Source of the DNA: Trileptium ribeirensis
Lineage: Eukaryota; Nematoda; Enoplea; Enoplida; Thoracostomopsidae
Assembly (NCBI GenBank): GCA_030248225.1
Contig: JASANE010019437.1
Span: 62,001 to 126,000, forward strand
Direction of reading: 5' to 3'
Length of the DNA: 64,000 nt
Under the pieces are notes generated by a model that was given only the letters and a program-made list of their open reading frames with translations, searched no databases and was not told where the DNA came from. Shown one piece after another: positions 22,801 through 35,580 of this stretch; the stretch's first letter is position 1, and the number at the start of each line of letters is the position of its first letter. The position numbers and the translations under genes were made by a program.

Positions 22801-23955
22801 CGAGCTCGGTTTTTTCCTTTAGACCCCATCCACAAATTCTTCAATTTTAAAGACACCGCGATAATTTTTCTACTGCTCGACTAGCTCGTCAAAGCGACTC
22901 AGAAAATGTTGATCAGGGCCATATTTTTGACATGTTTTTAGACTCTGACCATCTTAGTTTCTTTTTCAATTCTCTGGATTAGAAATAGCCCACTAGGTAC
23001 AAAATTTTCAAACATATTTTTACTTAATATATATAATTGTTACCTTTGGGTTTAACTTAAGTAATACCAAACATTAACTCAGCAAAAAGTAGGCATGACC
23101 TCGCTAGTTCCCGAACTCAAGGACTGAAACATCCAATCCATCCAGGATGTAGGCAAGGGTGATCGTTACCTAGGAATTATTAGCATTTTGCGAGATATAT
23201 GTACTGTATACTGCTAGCAAGGCACACCATAAAACGTTCGAAATTAGAAACTAATAGTTACAAATTTTTGTGTTAAATGTTGATTATCCTGTTGGTAGGT
23301 TACTGCGCTAACCCAAAGCTTTGTTACAACAGCGGATGTGGTTCGGGAACGGATTGGCGGTTATAGGTTGTATGTAATTTGTTACTATTGATTGCAGTTA
23401 ATCATCGGCATATAAATCCATTTCTCTGCATGCGAAAACCTTTCCATTAATAGGGTTAAACAATGCTCACTTTTAGCCAAGATCACGTTGAATTTCGTTG
23501 ATTTCTTCTATAACGTGATAACCGCTAAAATAACGTGATAAAAATTCAAAGTAGAGGTCACCTGTGCTACTGGAACTGCAGACGTGGCCTCTAGCCTATA
23601 ACTCCTTTAGCAACTGACTAGGGAGCATAAACAAGCAAATCTGTGCTCACACCTTATTGCTCAAATTTTCACAGCTGCATGTTGTCCTCACTCGACCACA
23701 CTGCTCCTCGGTGTTCAATTTTTGCAACTTGCCTCAGGCTTAAATTGGAATAGCCAACCTCAACTCAGCGACAATTTGGAATAAAGCTTCAAACGTGCAA
23801 TATTTACGGTTGTTTTGTTTTACTTACAATTTTGCAGGTTGTTTTTGTACAGCAACCTATTATTTTATCAGTGTTTATCAACACGGGTAAATTTGAGGGA
23901 GAACGGGAAATGTATATTTCACTTGTTTTGGTCATTTTTATCTCTTTGATTTCAG
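22801..23955. other. no gene seen; possible intron
   Basis: AT-rich sequence ending in a T-rich tract and TTTCAG at 23955. If the following 75-base block is a real exon, the end of this stretch is its upstream intron. Confidence 0.35.
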
Positions 23956-24030
23956 GTCAACAGAACTCGTTGAACGCCTACGACGACCAGATGCTGAATA
24001 TCAATGCATTACTGCTCAACGGAATTTTTG
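23956..24030 (+). CDS. candidate 75-nt internal exon
   Basis: A block richer in G+C than its flanks lies between TTTGATTTCAG and GTATGG, good 3' and 5' splice sites. At 75 nt it is a multiple of three. Two frames are open. One gives QQNSLNAYDDQMLNINALLL and continues to NGIF; the other gives STELVERLRRPDAEY then QCITAQRNF. I cannot choose between them and recognise neither. A cassette exon on the same strand as the terminal exon at 2553 is conceivable, but nothing links the two. Chance splice-like sites in 64 kb are common, so this is a weak call. Confidence 0.3.
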
Positions 24031-25832
24031 GTATGGCACCTTCACTTGTCCGGTCGTGGAAGTATCCCATTCTTTCCTAGCGAAGGCGCCTATGGGATCG
24101 TTTCGCAACATTAAGGAAAACTGGGGAATTTTGAGAGATACAACAGTCTAATTATCGTTTTACTTATTTCTTCGTTGACGTTGTCGTCAATGGACATTTA
24201 TTTTTTATATTTTTTTATTTCTTCATTTGGTTGCGTCAGTAGCAACATTGTATTTTGTGTGTATCAGTCTTATAGCACAACTTATACAAATAGATTTATC
24301 TATGGGCGTGCCTACTTATCAGCGCTGGTAAATTTTATCTGCAGGTTGTCGGATAAACTAAAGAAACTAAATTGATTTGGTGACTTGTCACATTTTCAGG
24401 ACGAGCGATCTCGTCAACGACAACACTCGTACCCGGTCGCTCATGTTTAGACGCATCCCGGAATAGGATTGCCTGTCTTGCGTGTGCTAAATCAAAGTGC
24501 TAAATTATGGCGTGGCGATGGTCACGGACATAATTTAAAGAAGGTTTTCGCCTAGAGATGTTAACTTTGAGAGTTACCTAATATTTTGATTACTACCAGA
24601 AAGGGCCTCATGCATTATAGGAGGTTTCAGTTTATCCATCCACACGTTTGATGTTACTCGATAATATTCCTTCGGGTGGTAAGTTTGGCATTGTCTACCT
24701 GGCACGGATGTGGTCTGATGTGCAACTTATCGTTCTATTTAATTCTAACATGTTTATCTTATTTCTTTGATAATGGCATTGACAATGTAACTTGTGTGTA
24801 TGGCATCCCTATATTCGAGAACTCTACTTTTATGAATTTGTGAACATCACCCGATCACGTTTATAATTCATCCTAGGACACTTTTTAATGGCAAAAGCGC
24901 CATCTACTAGGAATGACTTGTGATGGACTAATCTAACTGATCAAAGCGTGAATTCTATGGCTATTGGGTCGGTCGTTTAGACTCATCGGAGACTAATAGG
25001 CACTAATCAGAGGTGAATTATGCTCGAACTATTATCAAATTTAGTGTTTGACTCGCATTATTATTTTACACTTGACTCGGCTCAACTTTGCACTTCCAAA
25101 TGCACGATCAAACATTTGGGTGCTTATACTAAAGAAATTGATCTAACAACTCATAACTTTACCCCACTGATATACTTTTTAACTTCAGGAATATTCTACA
25201 GACCAACGTCAAATCATATCATTCTACTAAAGTTCTCCTGGGATAGATTAGTGTGAAACGACGGAAATGTTTTTATTGCTCCATTGGACCGTAATTTCAC
25301 AGCTACTTGGGCTCAACTTTACTAAAGTTTTGATTCTAGTTGACTAATTATGTGCTGTCTTTTAAAAAACACTAGTATAATGCGTGTTGTCCACAAACTA
25401 CTCGTAGCTGTGCGATTGAATATCGATTGGGGCTTGATTCTTTAACCAATTCCTCATGTCTAGGAACAAAGTGATTCTAACCTATGCTTTGACTTGCAAA
25501 AAATAATTGACTATTTGGAACGACTACACCACAATAGGGTGACGCACACGTTAATCGAATTTATAGTTATAAAATCTTTTATGATGGTCGACCGCTTTCC
25601 TTAGCACTATTCGGCCGGGGCGTTTGGAGATCGAAATCAAGCTAGACAGAGTTCTTTGTTGAGTTTGAAGTTCGTATCTGAGCGGAGGCCAGTTTTGAAT
25701 TATTTGGTAAGAACTTAAATTTTGCTTATGCGCGAGTAAATTTAAGGTGGCCCCATCAACTATCCTATTTTGTAATTTTGCATAAAAATTGTTATGGAAC
25801 GCTTTTGGGTCAAATGAAATTTTGCGCAAAAC
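24031..25832. other. no gene seen
   Basis: AT-rich sequence. The minus-strand ORF 25551-25892 (113 codons) has no recognisable domain, and its 5' end overlaps a repeated palindrome motif, so I do not call it a gene. Confidence 0.4.
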
Positions 25833-26166
25833 TGTTCGCGAACACACGGCTTCCAATTGAAATCTAGCTGCTTTATGTTCGCGAAAATCCAAGTAAAATT
25901 ACCCAAATTTTGAGAACGAAAGTTTCTCGAAATCGAATCAGCCCGGTTTTGTTCGGGAACAATAAGAGCTTAACTATAGGATCCATTTGCTTGTGATGTC
26001 ACTTTTGCATTAAATTTATTCGCGAACACTGAATAGTTTAAATTTAAATGATTAAACATTAGGGAACTTAAATTTTTGCAAATTTAAAACTCCGTAATTC
26101 TGTTCGAACACAAGGTATAATTTTTGGGACTTGGATTTGATTTTGGCAATTTTCAGTTAGCGAACA
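25833..26166. repeat. cluster of TTCGCGAA-type palindromes
   Basis: TGTTCGCGAACA (25833-25844), TTCGCGAA (25878-25885), GTTCGGGAAC (25951-25960), TTCGCGAA (26019-26026), TGTTCGAACA (26101-26110) and a half-site GCGAACA (26160-26166) fall within 334 bases, roughly 35-80 bases apart. The sequence between them is not clearly repeated. CpG-containing palindromes recurring in AT-rich DNA suggest either an array of protein sites or very old tandem repeats that kept only this core. Confidence 0.65.
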
Positions 26167-27871
26167 ATCGCGTGAAATTCAGCCTTTTTTCCGTAGCATT
26201 GATTAAGATTCTATATCGGCTGTGACAGCATAGGATGTTTGGTGTGGTCACCTTAACTTTACACTCTCGCAACACTTTTAATACTTTTTATCTCACTTGT
26301 CTCAGGGTATTTTTGTTAGTTTCTCTTGTTTGCCAACTCTTGTAAATTTAATATATAAAGATAATATCTTAATTATTTTGGATTTTGGTCACTCTGTCAG
26401 AGTCATCGTCATTGTGCAGCTATGATATACTGTTATCATATCATCGATATATTTTGTACAATATTAAAGGTATACGCAGTGAGTCCAAAACTTCATGATT
26501 ATTTCCTCAGATTTATCTAGCCGTATTATCTGTACTGATGTACCTACAAGTTCAGTGGTTATATTTTGCCGTGTGTTGCACTGTCAAAACAAGCGATCTA
26601 CGTATGTTTACTATGTCGAGAACGGCATATGTGAGGGATAGGTTTCTCGGAGCAAAGCCTTACCCCTCACAAGCGTGCCTACGACACTACCTTAAAAGAC
26701 CTGAAACACCATTCGCAGTGAGCTCGTTTTTCTGCTAACCACTTTCGAAGCTCGCTCTCGGTGACGAGGTACACTAGTGTCCTTTTGCCCACCAATCTCT
26801 TTTCTCCCATTCTTGATTTTGATCCCCTTTCTGGTAAGTTCGTGGCCTTCACTTGCCTCGCGCATCGTGTGCGTTTTGTTGTTCTGACTTCTCTCGATGT
26901 TGTAGCGATACTTCCGTGCACTACACCGGCACACGCTGTGAAATGTCACCTTGTTGTAAAAGTATAATTGCAGGAGTATAGCAAGAGCAAAGCAGTTGTT
27001 CAATCAACAAATTTTAGAGTTTTAAAATAGAAACCGGCCTTAACGGGTTGGGGGCTTAGTAGTAGGCAGCCTTGGGCCGCGCGTTACATGTTGCTCGCTT
27101 GTCTCGCGTAGTGCACGCACCGGGTGTGTCCCTTTCGCCGGATTTGCGCCATGATCTGTTTGCGCGGTTTTAACCAAAGTTTCCTCTGTTTCATGACCGG
27201 TACTTGTTGTTTATTAGACTTGATATATATACTTCATGATCATGGTCCGTTCTGCGCCATACACGTATCATTGTTAAACGCGTATTCAGGACATCACTCA
27301 GATCAGGTGACGTAGGTTCACTGTGCTGTTGAATCATTTAATTCAACCCCGGCTTACTTTATGGGTAACCTCCGCCGCTTCCATGTTGTTCGGCCTGTGA
27401 TTTGTCGTTCATAATTGTATTGTATTGTATTCATATAACAGGATCGGGATTGTATGTATAAAAATATATGTTGTAAATGTGTTGTATGTTATTATTTGGG
27501 ATTGATTGAGTTTATGAATTATGTCATATGTAGTTTAAATTGTGGTTATATATTTAGCAAAGTTTAACATGAAAATACTTGGTTAAACAGTCTATAAATT
27601 AGGAGATAAAACGACAAAATCGGGCCATAACCGACTCCATAAATTAGGAGTTGTAATCACCAAAGTTTGACATTATAACCGGCCATAAATTTCAACCATA
27701 AACCAATAAACTTTTTCAATAACGTTTTCAAAATTGACAACTTTTTCAGATTTGAAATTTAAAAGAAAATGATTGGGCAGTTGGTGACCAAGCCCGATAG
27801 ATCGGGTTTCGTTACAAATGATTTTCAGTGTCTTGTTTCTCCCTACTGTTTTTCAGACTATCGTCTTTACG
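26167..27871. other. no gene seen
   Basis: Mixed-composition sequence with overlapping ORFs on both strands at 26538-27003. A GTAAGT donor at 26833 follows a short open stretch but has only a poor acceptor. CCATAAATT recurs between 27630 and 27700. I call no gene here. Confidence 0.4.
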
Positions 27872-29487
27872 TTTTTCGGTTTATTAGTAGGAAGGCTTCC
27901 GGTCTGCATGGACGGATTGCTCATATCGACCGGACCTTAGGCACGTTTTTGGTTTCGCACATTGCTAAAGCTTGCGCTAAGTGTCCGAGATTTTTCCAGG
28001 ATCAGGCAAACTAAAACTAAACTTTTAATTTGTTCCCTTTTCAAACTCCTTTTAGCGACACGGCTGGTTCCCCGGTGTCTCGTCCTAGCACGGGACGGAC
28101 CCGGTTACGACTCATGGTTTTTGGTTAGGAGTTGACGGGGAATTGTCACGCTGGAGTTAAGATTGTTTAAGTTCTGCTTGGTTTTCGTTCTGTAGTTTCT
28201 CAATTGTATACTCGATCATTTATATGACGTTCGCACGGGGCTCGCAAGTGCACCGCTTAAAGGCCACATTTGGGCAAAGCCTGAGTGTATAGGCACCAGT
28301 GGGGCAAAGCCTGCAAGAACTACAAATTATACAAACGATCGACCGCTTCACTGGTCTTGGACCCAGAGACACAGTCCGCGCATGACCAACAATAACTGTA
28401 GGCGTCCTCTGCCGAATCTATTTTTACCGTGCCAAATATCGCGAACAAGTGCTAGGCGATGTCATCTGACCACGCTATTAAAACTGTAGTGCTCGTTGTC
28501 AACCCCTTTCGTTGGCAACGCACCGCTATCTATGTCTACGATCAGCCGCGAAGTCAGCTTCATTAATAATATTCACACAGGCAACCCTACTGCTCACGCG
28601 CATCGTCACTTATGTAATTTGATACCCGGTTGTGTTTTTCCCAGGCGAACGATCACTTGTACAATAGCTTTTCTTTACACTTTCAGTTTACTAGGCGGAA
28701 GGCTTCCCGGTCTGCACGGACGGGTTGCCGATATCGGTAGGACCTTAGGCGCGTTTTTGGTTTCGCTCATCGCTAAAGCTTGCTCTAAGTGTCCGAGATT
28801 CTTTCAACCAGTAGATCAGACTAAATTATTAACTTACTCGTTCTAAAGATATATCTTATTGCCCGGCTGGTTCCCCGGTGCCTCGTCCTAGCACGGGACG
28901 GAGCCCCTGTCACAATTTATGATTTTACTAGGGGTTGACGGAGCATTGTCATATTGGATTTAACGCTGATAGGTCGAAATTGCTTTTTAATCAATACTGC
29001 TCAATTGTTTTGGTTTGCTCGAGTTGTCCATATGACAGTTCGCACTGGGTTCGCAAGTGCACCGCTTGCGTTGAGTTATAGGCAACAGTGGGGCAAAGCC
29101 TGACTGTATAGGCACCAGTGGGGCAAAGCCTAACTGTGCAAGAACTACAAACTATACAAACGATGGACCGCTTCACTTGTCCTGGACCCAGAGACACAAT
29201 TCGCACATGACCAACAATAATTGTAGGCGTTTTCGGCCGAATCTATTTTACCTTGCCAAATATTCCGTACAAGTGCTAGGTGACCTCACCTGACCACGCT
29301 GTTAAAACTCCAATGCTCGTTGTCAATCCTTTCGTACGTAATGCACTGCTATCTATGTCTACGATCAGCCACGAAATCAGCTTCATCAATAATATTCACA
29401 CGGGCAACTGTACTGTTCACATGCATCGTCACTTATGTAATTTGAGACCGAGTCGATTTTTTCCCAGGCGAACGATAATTTGTGTAA
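27872..29487. repeat. tandem duplication of a unit of about 808 bp
   Basis: Two copies, about 27872-28680 and 28680-29487, align over their length with about 80-85 percent identity. Landmarks are GGAAGGCTTCC at 27890 and 28697, the CTCGTCCTAGCACGGGACGG segment, and the GACCAACAATAA segment. Inside the unit a shorter repeat ending GTGGGGCAAAGCC occurs two or three times. A 40-residue frame, GLHGRIAHIDRTLGTFLVS then IAKACAKCPRFF, is open in both copies (27769-28014 and 28496-28846). It belongs to no family I know, and the rest of the unit is non-coding. Confidence 0.8.
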
Positions 29488-32400
29488 TCCCATATCGATT
29501 TTTGTTGTTTATGTGCTTGTATGATAATGCTTATAATGTACAAATACCTTAAGTAAATAATGATAATAGCTTTTGCCAGTGATCAGAGCTGTCGGAGGTG
29601 AACTTATCGGTATCGATAACTTTGATCTGCATTACTTCGCTAGCATTGAAACTTATGTGTAATTCATGATATCGCGGCGTGGTCGTGCTCACTGGGTGGC
29701 TACCAGGCCGCCTCCGGGACCAGCATAAGGTGGGTGTACGGGGGTAAACCATCGCGGCCTTACCAAGGTCGACGGGGATCCACACCGGGGGGACCTATGT
29801 CAGCCACTAGATAACGTATGCCGTATACGCCCGGGGGTCCTGCGCAGGAACACCAGGACCAGAGGGCGGCAACTCTCTTCTGCACTGAGCCCACCCCTGG
29901 GTTCAATAGAAATAAAAAGGGAGGTGCGGAGTTTTTGCATGTAGAGGTTCGGCAGCCGCGTACCCCATTAGTTACAATAGCATGGCTATTCACTTCTCGC
30001 TCGTAGGAGTTATATTGGACCCTCTAAAATTTTATATAACAATAGTAGCCAGTTTTTAAACAGGACAAAGTAGCTGCTGCTAGGATCGCGAGTGCCGAGA
30101 AGTTTAGTATTCAATAAAATATTGCATTATAATGAAACAGTCGCTCGCTGTTAGACGCTTACGCAATCCGTGGACAAATACATGAGAATTATAAGACACA
30201 TTGAGTTTATCTTGATAAATAATATTAGATAAGCATCTGGTAGATGTATCCCAGATTGTGATCGCACTAGCATTAACATTCGAAGTATTGTCTATTATGA
30301 GTAAACATGAGTAGCGCTTGTTTTACACAAAGCCATCAGTATCGCGAGTGCTATTTCCCGGGCTGTTTCATGTATTTTTGAAATGGTCTATAAATCCCTG
30401 ATACTGCAACATTTATAGCATTTTAAGCTTTACTGTATGTATTACAGGCAGAGATATGAAGAAATGTAAAGAAAGCTCAGAATACGTTTTACAATGCGAA
30501 ATCAGCATAAATGTGTCTCAAACGATTAAATCTCGATGATTATGCAGATTCATTTGGCGGAAACTGAAAGGTCTCTAAAGTTGTTTACTTATTCAAAAGA
30601 CGCGAGTAATAAATAGCATTAAAATGACTAGCAGCTGAAAACGAGTGTGAAGTTTAAAAGTTTTATAAGTATTACAATACTAACTGCCTCGGTCGGCTGA
30701 TTCTCAATTACCGTGAAACCGGTCTTTAATTACTTGAAAAAGTTAATTTGAAACCCAAAGGTCTAGCTATTTAATAAAAACGTATATTAATTGCTACAAC
30801 GTATAATTCATAGAGCACAACATTCATGTAACTTCCGCCCTAAAAGTTACATTCGCCCATTGCTATAAAGTAGTGAATGTTTTACAAAATTTGTGCATTT
30901 TATCGAATTTGGAATATAAGACTTACGCTTAGTATATAGAGAACGGCGCTCAGCATGCATTTAACTGCGACGTGTAATAGTAGCATTGGCAGTTTTCTAT
31001 AAAGCAGTGGGTTTGATTAAAATGTGTATTTTTATAAATTTAGTGCGCTAAAAGTCTAGCGGTAATTTCTAACCTTTATCCAGTGTACGGTTTTAATAAC
31101 AGCCATTTCGCGTAACAATGAAACTTGGTTTTGTAAATATGTTACTAACTGGCTGTATTTACTTTGAATATATTACATTAAAATTTACCCTATCGCTTAA
31201 ATGAAATATATACTATTGAGGGCATCAATGAAGCGCAGACCGTTTCATTTTATACACTACACATTAACTTAAGCTTTGGTTGTTCGGCTGTCTAATGCAA
31301 AGCGATATGCTTTTAAAACTTGTCGGTGTGAGGTATAATTAGTTTTTTCACAAATCTTATCCTTGAGAAGAACGTTAGCAGACCAATATTTGACTAACAG
31401 CCTTAGGCAAATTATGCGTCATTTCTTGGCCAAAAACATATTTGTTTCATTTCTTGCTGTATAGAACACTTCTCCAAATAATTCAACTTACTATGACCAA
31501 CAAATTTTGTACCCCGAACACACCGCACTAAAGCTGCTGTTTCTCAAGTATATAACCTCACTTCCCTCAGCTTTACTTTAGCCTAAGTTAGTCATAAACC
31601 GACACTGAATAAACTGGTGCCGACAGAACATCCATCAGGGATGCGAAGAGTAATGCATTTACGTTGTGCATTTTTGTTTTGTTTCGTGTTTGCTGACGGT
31701 GCAATAAACATATTTTGTTGGATCGGTCGGTAGAGCGATTACAGTGATGCGTCGCAGATTGATTCCACAGTTTTTGCCAACCAGCGATAAATGGTTCCGA
31801 ATTTTCCCTATTTCTGCCAAATTTACCGCTAGTTTTAGTGAATTTTTGCTAGAAGCGCAGCGGGGGAGAGATGTCGAGTAGATTTGGCTTGGGCGGTGCG
31901 ACCTTTATAGCCAGTAACCCACTTATCGACGCCTTGATTAGACAGTATCTAAGACGGTATATTTAAGTATGCATCTCTATACATGCTGCATGACGGAAGT
32001 CCCTACCTAGTTTGCGTATAGCGCAATATTTGACAAACTCATGGTGGCGTCACGAATCGCGCCCCTATCATATTAGTGAGAACGGCGTATGCAAACTAAA
32101 TTGATCGCGTTCTGGGAGATGTTGCTCGATTCCTTATCCAACCGTTAAACATGATGGATAAATACAAAGTAGCTTTTTAGTTTTGTTTTTGGTACAAAGA
32201 TTAAATAGCATAATTTGGCGAACCCGAATTGATCGAAATCGGAAACACTTGCTATTTTTAACCAAATGGGAAAAATTTTGCTTAAGCTTAAATTCTTTTT
32301 ATAGTTTTACGGCATAATATTAAGTATCAAATTTTGCTAAATGTATGTAATAAGCAAAATTAAGCGTAACTACGCTAGATTTTTATTAAGCATAAACCAA

Positions 32401-33413
32401 TGCTAAATATACCTACGAAAGCACAAACACTTTCTTTGTACAATGCCTCCTGGGGCAAAGCATAGTTAGTATTAGTATAATCGTTTTTTAACACTAACTT
32501 CACTATTATATGTAGAAGCAAGGCGTTTAGAGAAGGAAGTCCGCTTTTTACAATTGAATTTGTCGCATTGTCGTATAAAGGTAGTCAAGTGGGGAATTCT
32601 GTATCCAGGAGAAATTGCACAAAACTAGGAAGCTATGCTGACGATACCTACCTTTTTATTTGTTACTTCGATCGATGATGTTAGATCCGCTCTGGATTCG
32701 GGAAATAAACTATATATTAAGCCAGATAGAAGAAGAAGGGATTGTAACAGGATAATTGATATATTTACGGCTAAAAGCAGCCAGCAGCATTCTTACCTAC
32801 TGTCTGATTCGACCGTGCAGAGGAACATTTGTGATATACATTTTCTCTCTTCTCTTATCTGGAATAGGTGTTCGGTAATGCGCGAATTTACCTACATGAG
32901 TAAACAACGTAATCAATCAGTTATCAACCGTTGTATTTTGCTGTTTCGTTTAATATTTCTGGCTAATGTAATCTTTTAGGGCGTATATGTGAAATACATG
33001 GTAAGTCGTTCTCAGTATTCTAATCATAAAAGCCTTTAATCGTAGCACGTATTGGACAGTCATCAGCGGTTATCGGCTCTATGCAACCACACCAGGGAAG
33101 GCAAATGATATACATAAATGTACCCACTTGTCTTATTCAACTATACATACTCATGGAGATAGGGGTTGCCCTTCCCTCCGAGGCGTCGGGTCCCGCCATC
33201 GGTGCCAAGCACCGACCCTCTTAGAAGTTGGTCCAACTACGGCCCCTGACGCCGACTATCACCCCTCGGCTTCTCGGTAGCTGTGAAATTTCACGAAAAT
33301 TGGCAATGGCGGAACATTAGGTAGGTAATATAGGCAGAAATCGGCAACGATTTTAGCCAAAATTTGAGAAAATTTAGTAAAACTGGACATATATAGATCA
33401 TCGTAAATAAATG
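29488..33413. other. gene-poor stretch with two G+C-rich islands
   Basis: G+C-rich patches lie at about 29655-29960 and 33170-33275, each with short ORFs on both strands and no domain. The rest is AT-rich. The only plus-strand ORF of size, 32635-32979, is not recognisable. No exon or transposon protein is supported. Confidence 0.4.
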
Positions 33414-33925
33414 TGACCATTCACTGTATAAATGAATAATATTGTTACAGGCTAAAGCTTATTTACGTCCAGAAGTTAAGAGAAAGATTAATTTTTGGAG
33501 TTCAGCAATGTTACCGACTTCAGCTATATGACCAGTCACTGTATAAATGAATAATATTGTTACAGGCTAAAGCTTATTTACGTCCCAAGAGAAAGACATA
33601 TAGAAGTTCAACAATGTTACCGAGTTCAGCTATGTGACCACCGTATAAATGAATATTATTGTCACAGGCTAAAGCTTATTTACGTCCCCAATTTAAGAGA
33701 AAGACTAATTATAGGAGTTCAGCAATGTTACCGAGTTCAACTTGTGACCATTCACTGTATAAATGAATATTATTGTTACAGGCTAAAGCTTCTTTACGTC
33801 TCCAATTTAAGAGAAAGACTAATTATAGGAGTTCAGCAATGTTACCGAGTTCAGCTATGTGACTATTCACTGTATAAATGAATAATATTGTTACAGGCTA
33901 AAGCTTATTTACGTCCCCAATTTAT
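33414..33925. repeat. tandem array, about 4.6 copies of a 105-117-bp unit
   Basis: Units begin GACCATTCACTGTATAAATG or a close variant at about 33414, 33531, 33637, 33747 and 33863, and share TACAGGCTAAAGCTTATTT and AGCAATGTTACCGA. Copies 1-2 and 3-4 differ by small indels. The last is cut off where the non-LTR element's 3' end begins. The array lies immediately beyond the 3' side of the minus-strand CR1-like element. Confidence 0.95.
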
Positions 33926-34097
33926 TCTTACCGGTCTCCCGACCTAGTAAGACAAGGCTCGTATTCGAATCGTTATGAAATTCCATTGTGTGCACAGATC
34001 GGGAAATGAAAGCCGATTGCATGCATCGGCTGGTACGGTCGACATAACGGATCAGATCGTCGGAGCACTGAAAAAAACGACACGGCGGAAACAAGAT

Positions 34098-35546
34098 TCA
34101 TAGAACTGGCAGCGCTTGTGAGTCGTGGAGGCGCGTTTTAAATTCACTAGTTGTCGGAGCAGTGACGACGGAGTTTGGTAAAGAATTCCAAAAATTGATA
34201 ACTCGGTTAGAATAGAAATTATGCCTTATCAATAGTTGTGACATGCTTGTAGAAGGTCGCAGTTTAAGATCATGTTGCCGTAGCTGGCGATGTTGAGCCA
34301 AATCAAACAGGAGTTTGTAATCATAGTCCACAAGTCCATGTACTAATTTGTGACACAAAATTAGATCGGCACGAAGGCGGCGAGTTTGCAACGTTTGGAG
34401 GCCTAATGCTTTTAATCGATCCTCGTATGGCAAATTCCGCAGAGATGGGACTAATTTTGTAGCACGTCTTTGTACCTTTTCTAGGATAGCAATGTCTCGA
34501 TGATAGTACGGACTCCAAGCGCTACTGGCGTACTCAAGCTTTGACCTAACCAGTGCAAGGTACAGTGTGGAAAAAGTTTTGCTGTCCCAATAGCGCAATG
34601 TGCGTTTCATGTGAAAAAGGATTTTATTAGCTGCTGCTGCAACACGAAAACAATCTTCCCAAAGCTTCAGGTTATCTGTGATAGTAACGCCAAGATCTAC
34701 GATAGTTTGTACACAAGGTATGCACTGTTCTTGAATGAAGTAATCGCTGTGTGGATTGTTGTGGCCAAAGTGGATACATCCAAATTTGTCGATGTTGAAG
34801 TGTAACAGCCATGTTTTAGACCAGCTAGACCAAGATTGAACGTCACATTGAAAATCGTCTATGTCACAGCTAGGATAGTGGCGGTGAATTCGCCGAAGTA
34901 GCTTAGTGTCATCGGCGAACATCCAGCTGCAGCAATTAACAGATTCTACTAAATCGTTGATGTAAAACAGAAATAAAATGGGGCCTAATACAGAGCCTTG
35001 TGGTACTCCCGAGGTAACTTCAGCTGGAGGAGAGTGTACACCATTTACAACAACACTCTGAGAACGCCCTGATAAAAATGCACGAATCCAACCAAGCAGC
35101 GGGTTTCGAAAACCGTATCCATACAACTTAATCAATAGCCTTCTGTGAGGAACGCAGTCAAAAGCTTTTGAGAGATCGAGATAAATGGCATCAGCACTAT
35201 ATGAACGTCCAGGGACGAACCCAAACTGTTTACGGGACCAAAGATCATTGTCGAGAGCGAACTGAACAATAGAATCCTTTATGATCATTTCCATAATTTT
35301 ACACGGCGCTGATGTCAAGCTTATTGGTCGATAGTTGTGTTTATCGTACCTGCTGCCTTTCTTCAAGATCGGTGTAACAAGTGCAAACCGCCAATCATCA
35401 GGAATTGTCATTGATGCTAATGAATCTTGAAATAGTTTACACAAAAATGGTGTTACTATACTGCTGCATTCTCGTAAAATGATGTTAGGTATGTTGTCGT
35501 CGCCCGGTGAAGCGGTAGGTTTTGATTTTGCTATTGCATGCAGCAA
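34098..35546 (-). pseudogene. CR1-like ORF2, reverse transcriptase part
   Basis: 482 codons, intact over this length. LKKGSRYDKHNYRPISLTSA is the palm entry, FGFVPGRS and YLDLSKAFDCVPHRRLL follow, then SGVPQGSVLGPILFLFYIND and the catalytic MFADDTKLL (FADD at 34908-34919). The C-terminus NRVINFWNSLPNSVV is typical of CR1-type ORF2. It polymerises cDNA at the nicked target during target-primed reverse transcription. It is separated from the endonuclease frame by a frameshift near 35550-35580, so the polyprotein is broken. Nothing in this stretch itself is damaged. Confidence 0.9.
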
Positions 35547-35580
35547 CGTTGTTAATGTTGAATGTTATTGTGTTCAGGGT

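Noticed and set aside
25551..25892. 113-codon minus-strand ORF.
   Set aside because: No domain, and its 5' part overlaps a repeated palindrome; AT-rich DNA of this length can be open by chance.
26751..26832. Exon ending at a GTAAGT donor at 26833.
   Set aside because: The acceptor side is weak and the open frame shows no recognisable protein.
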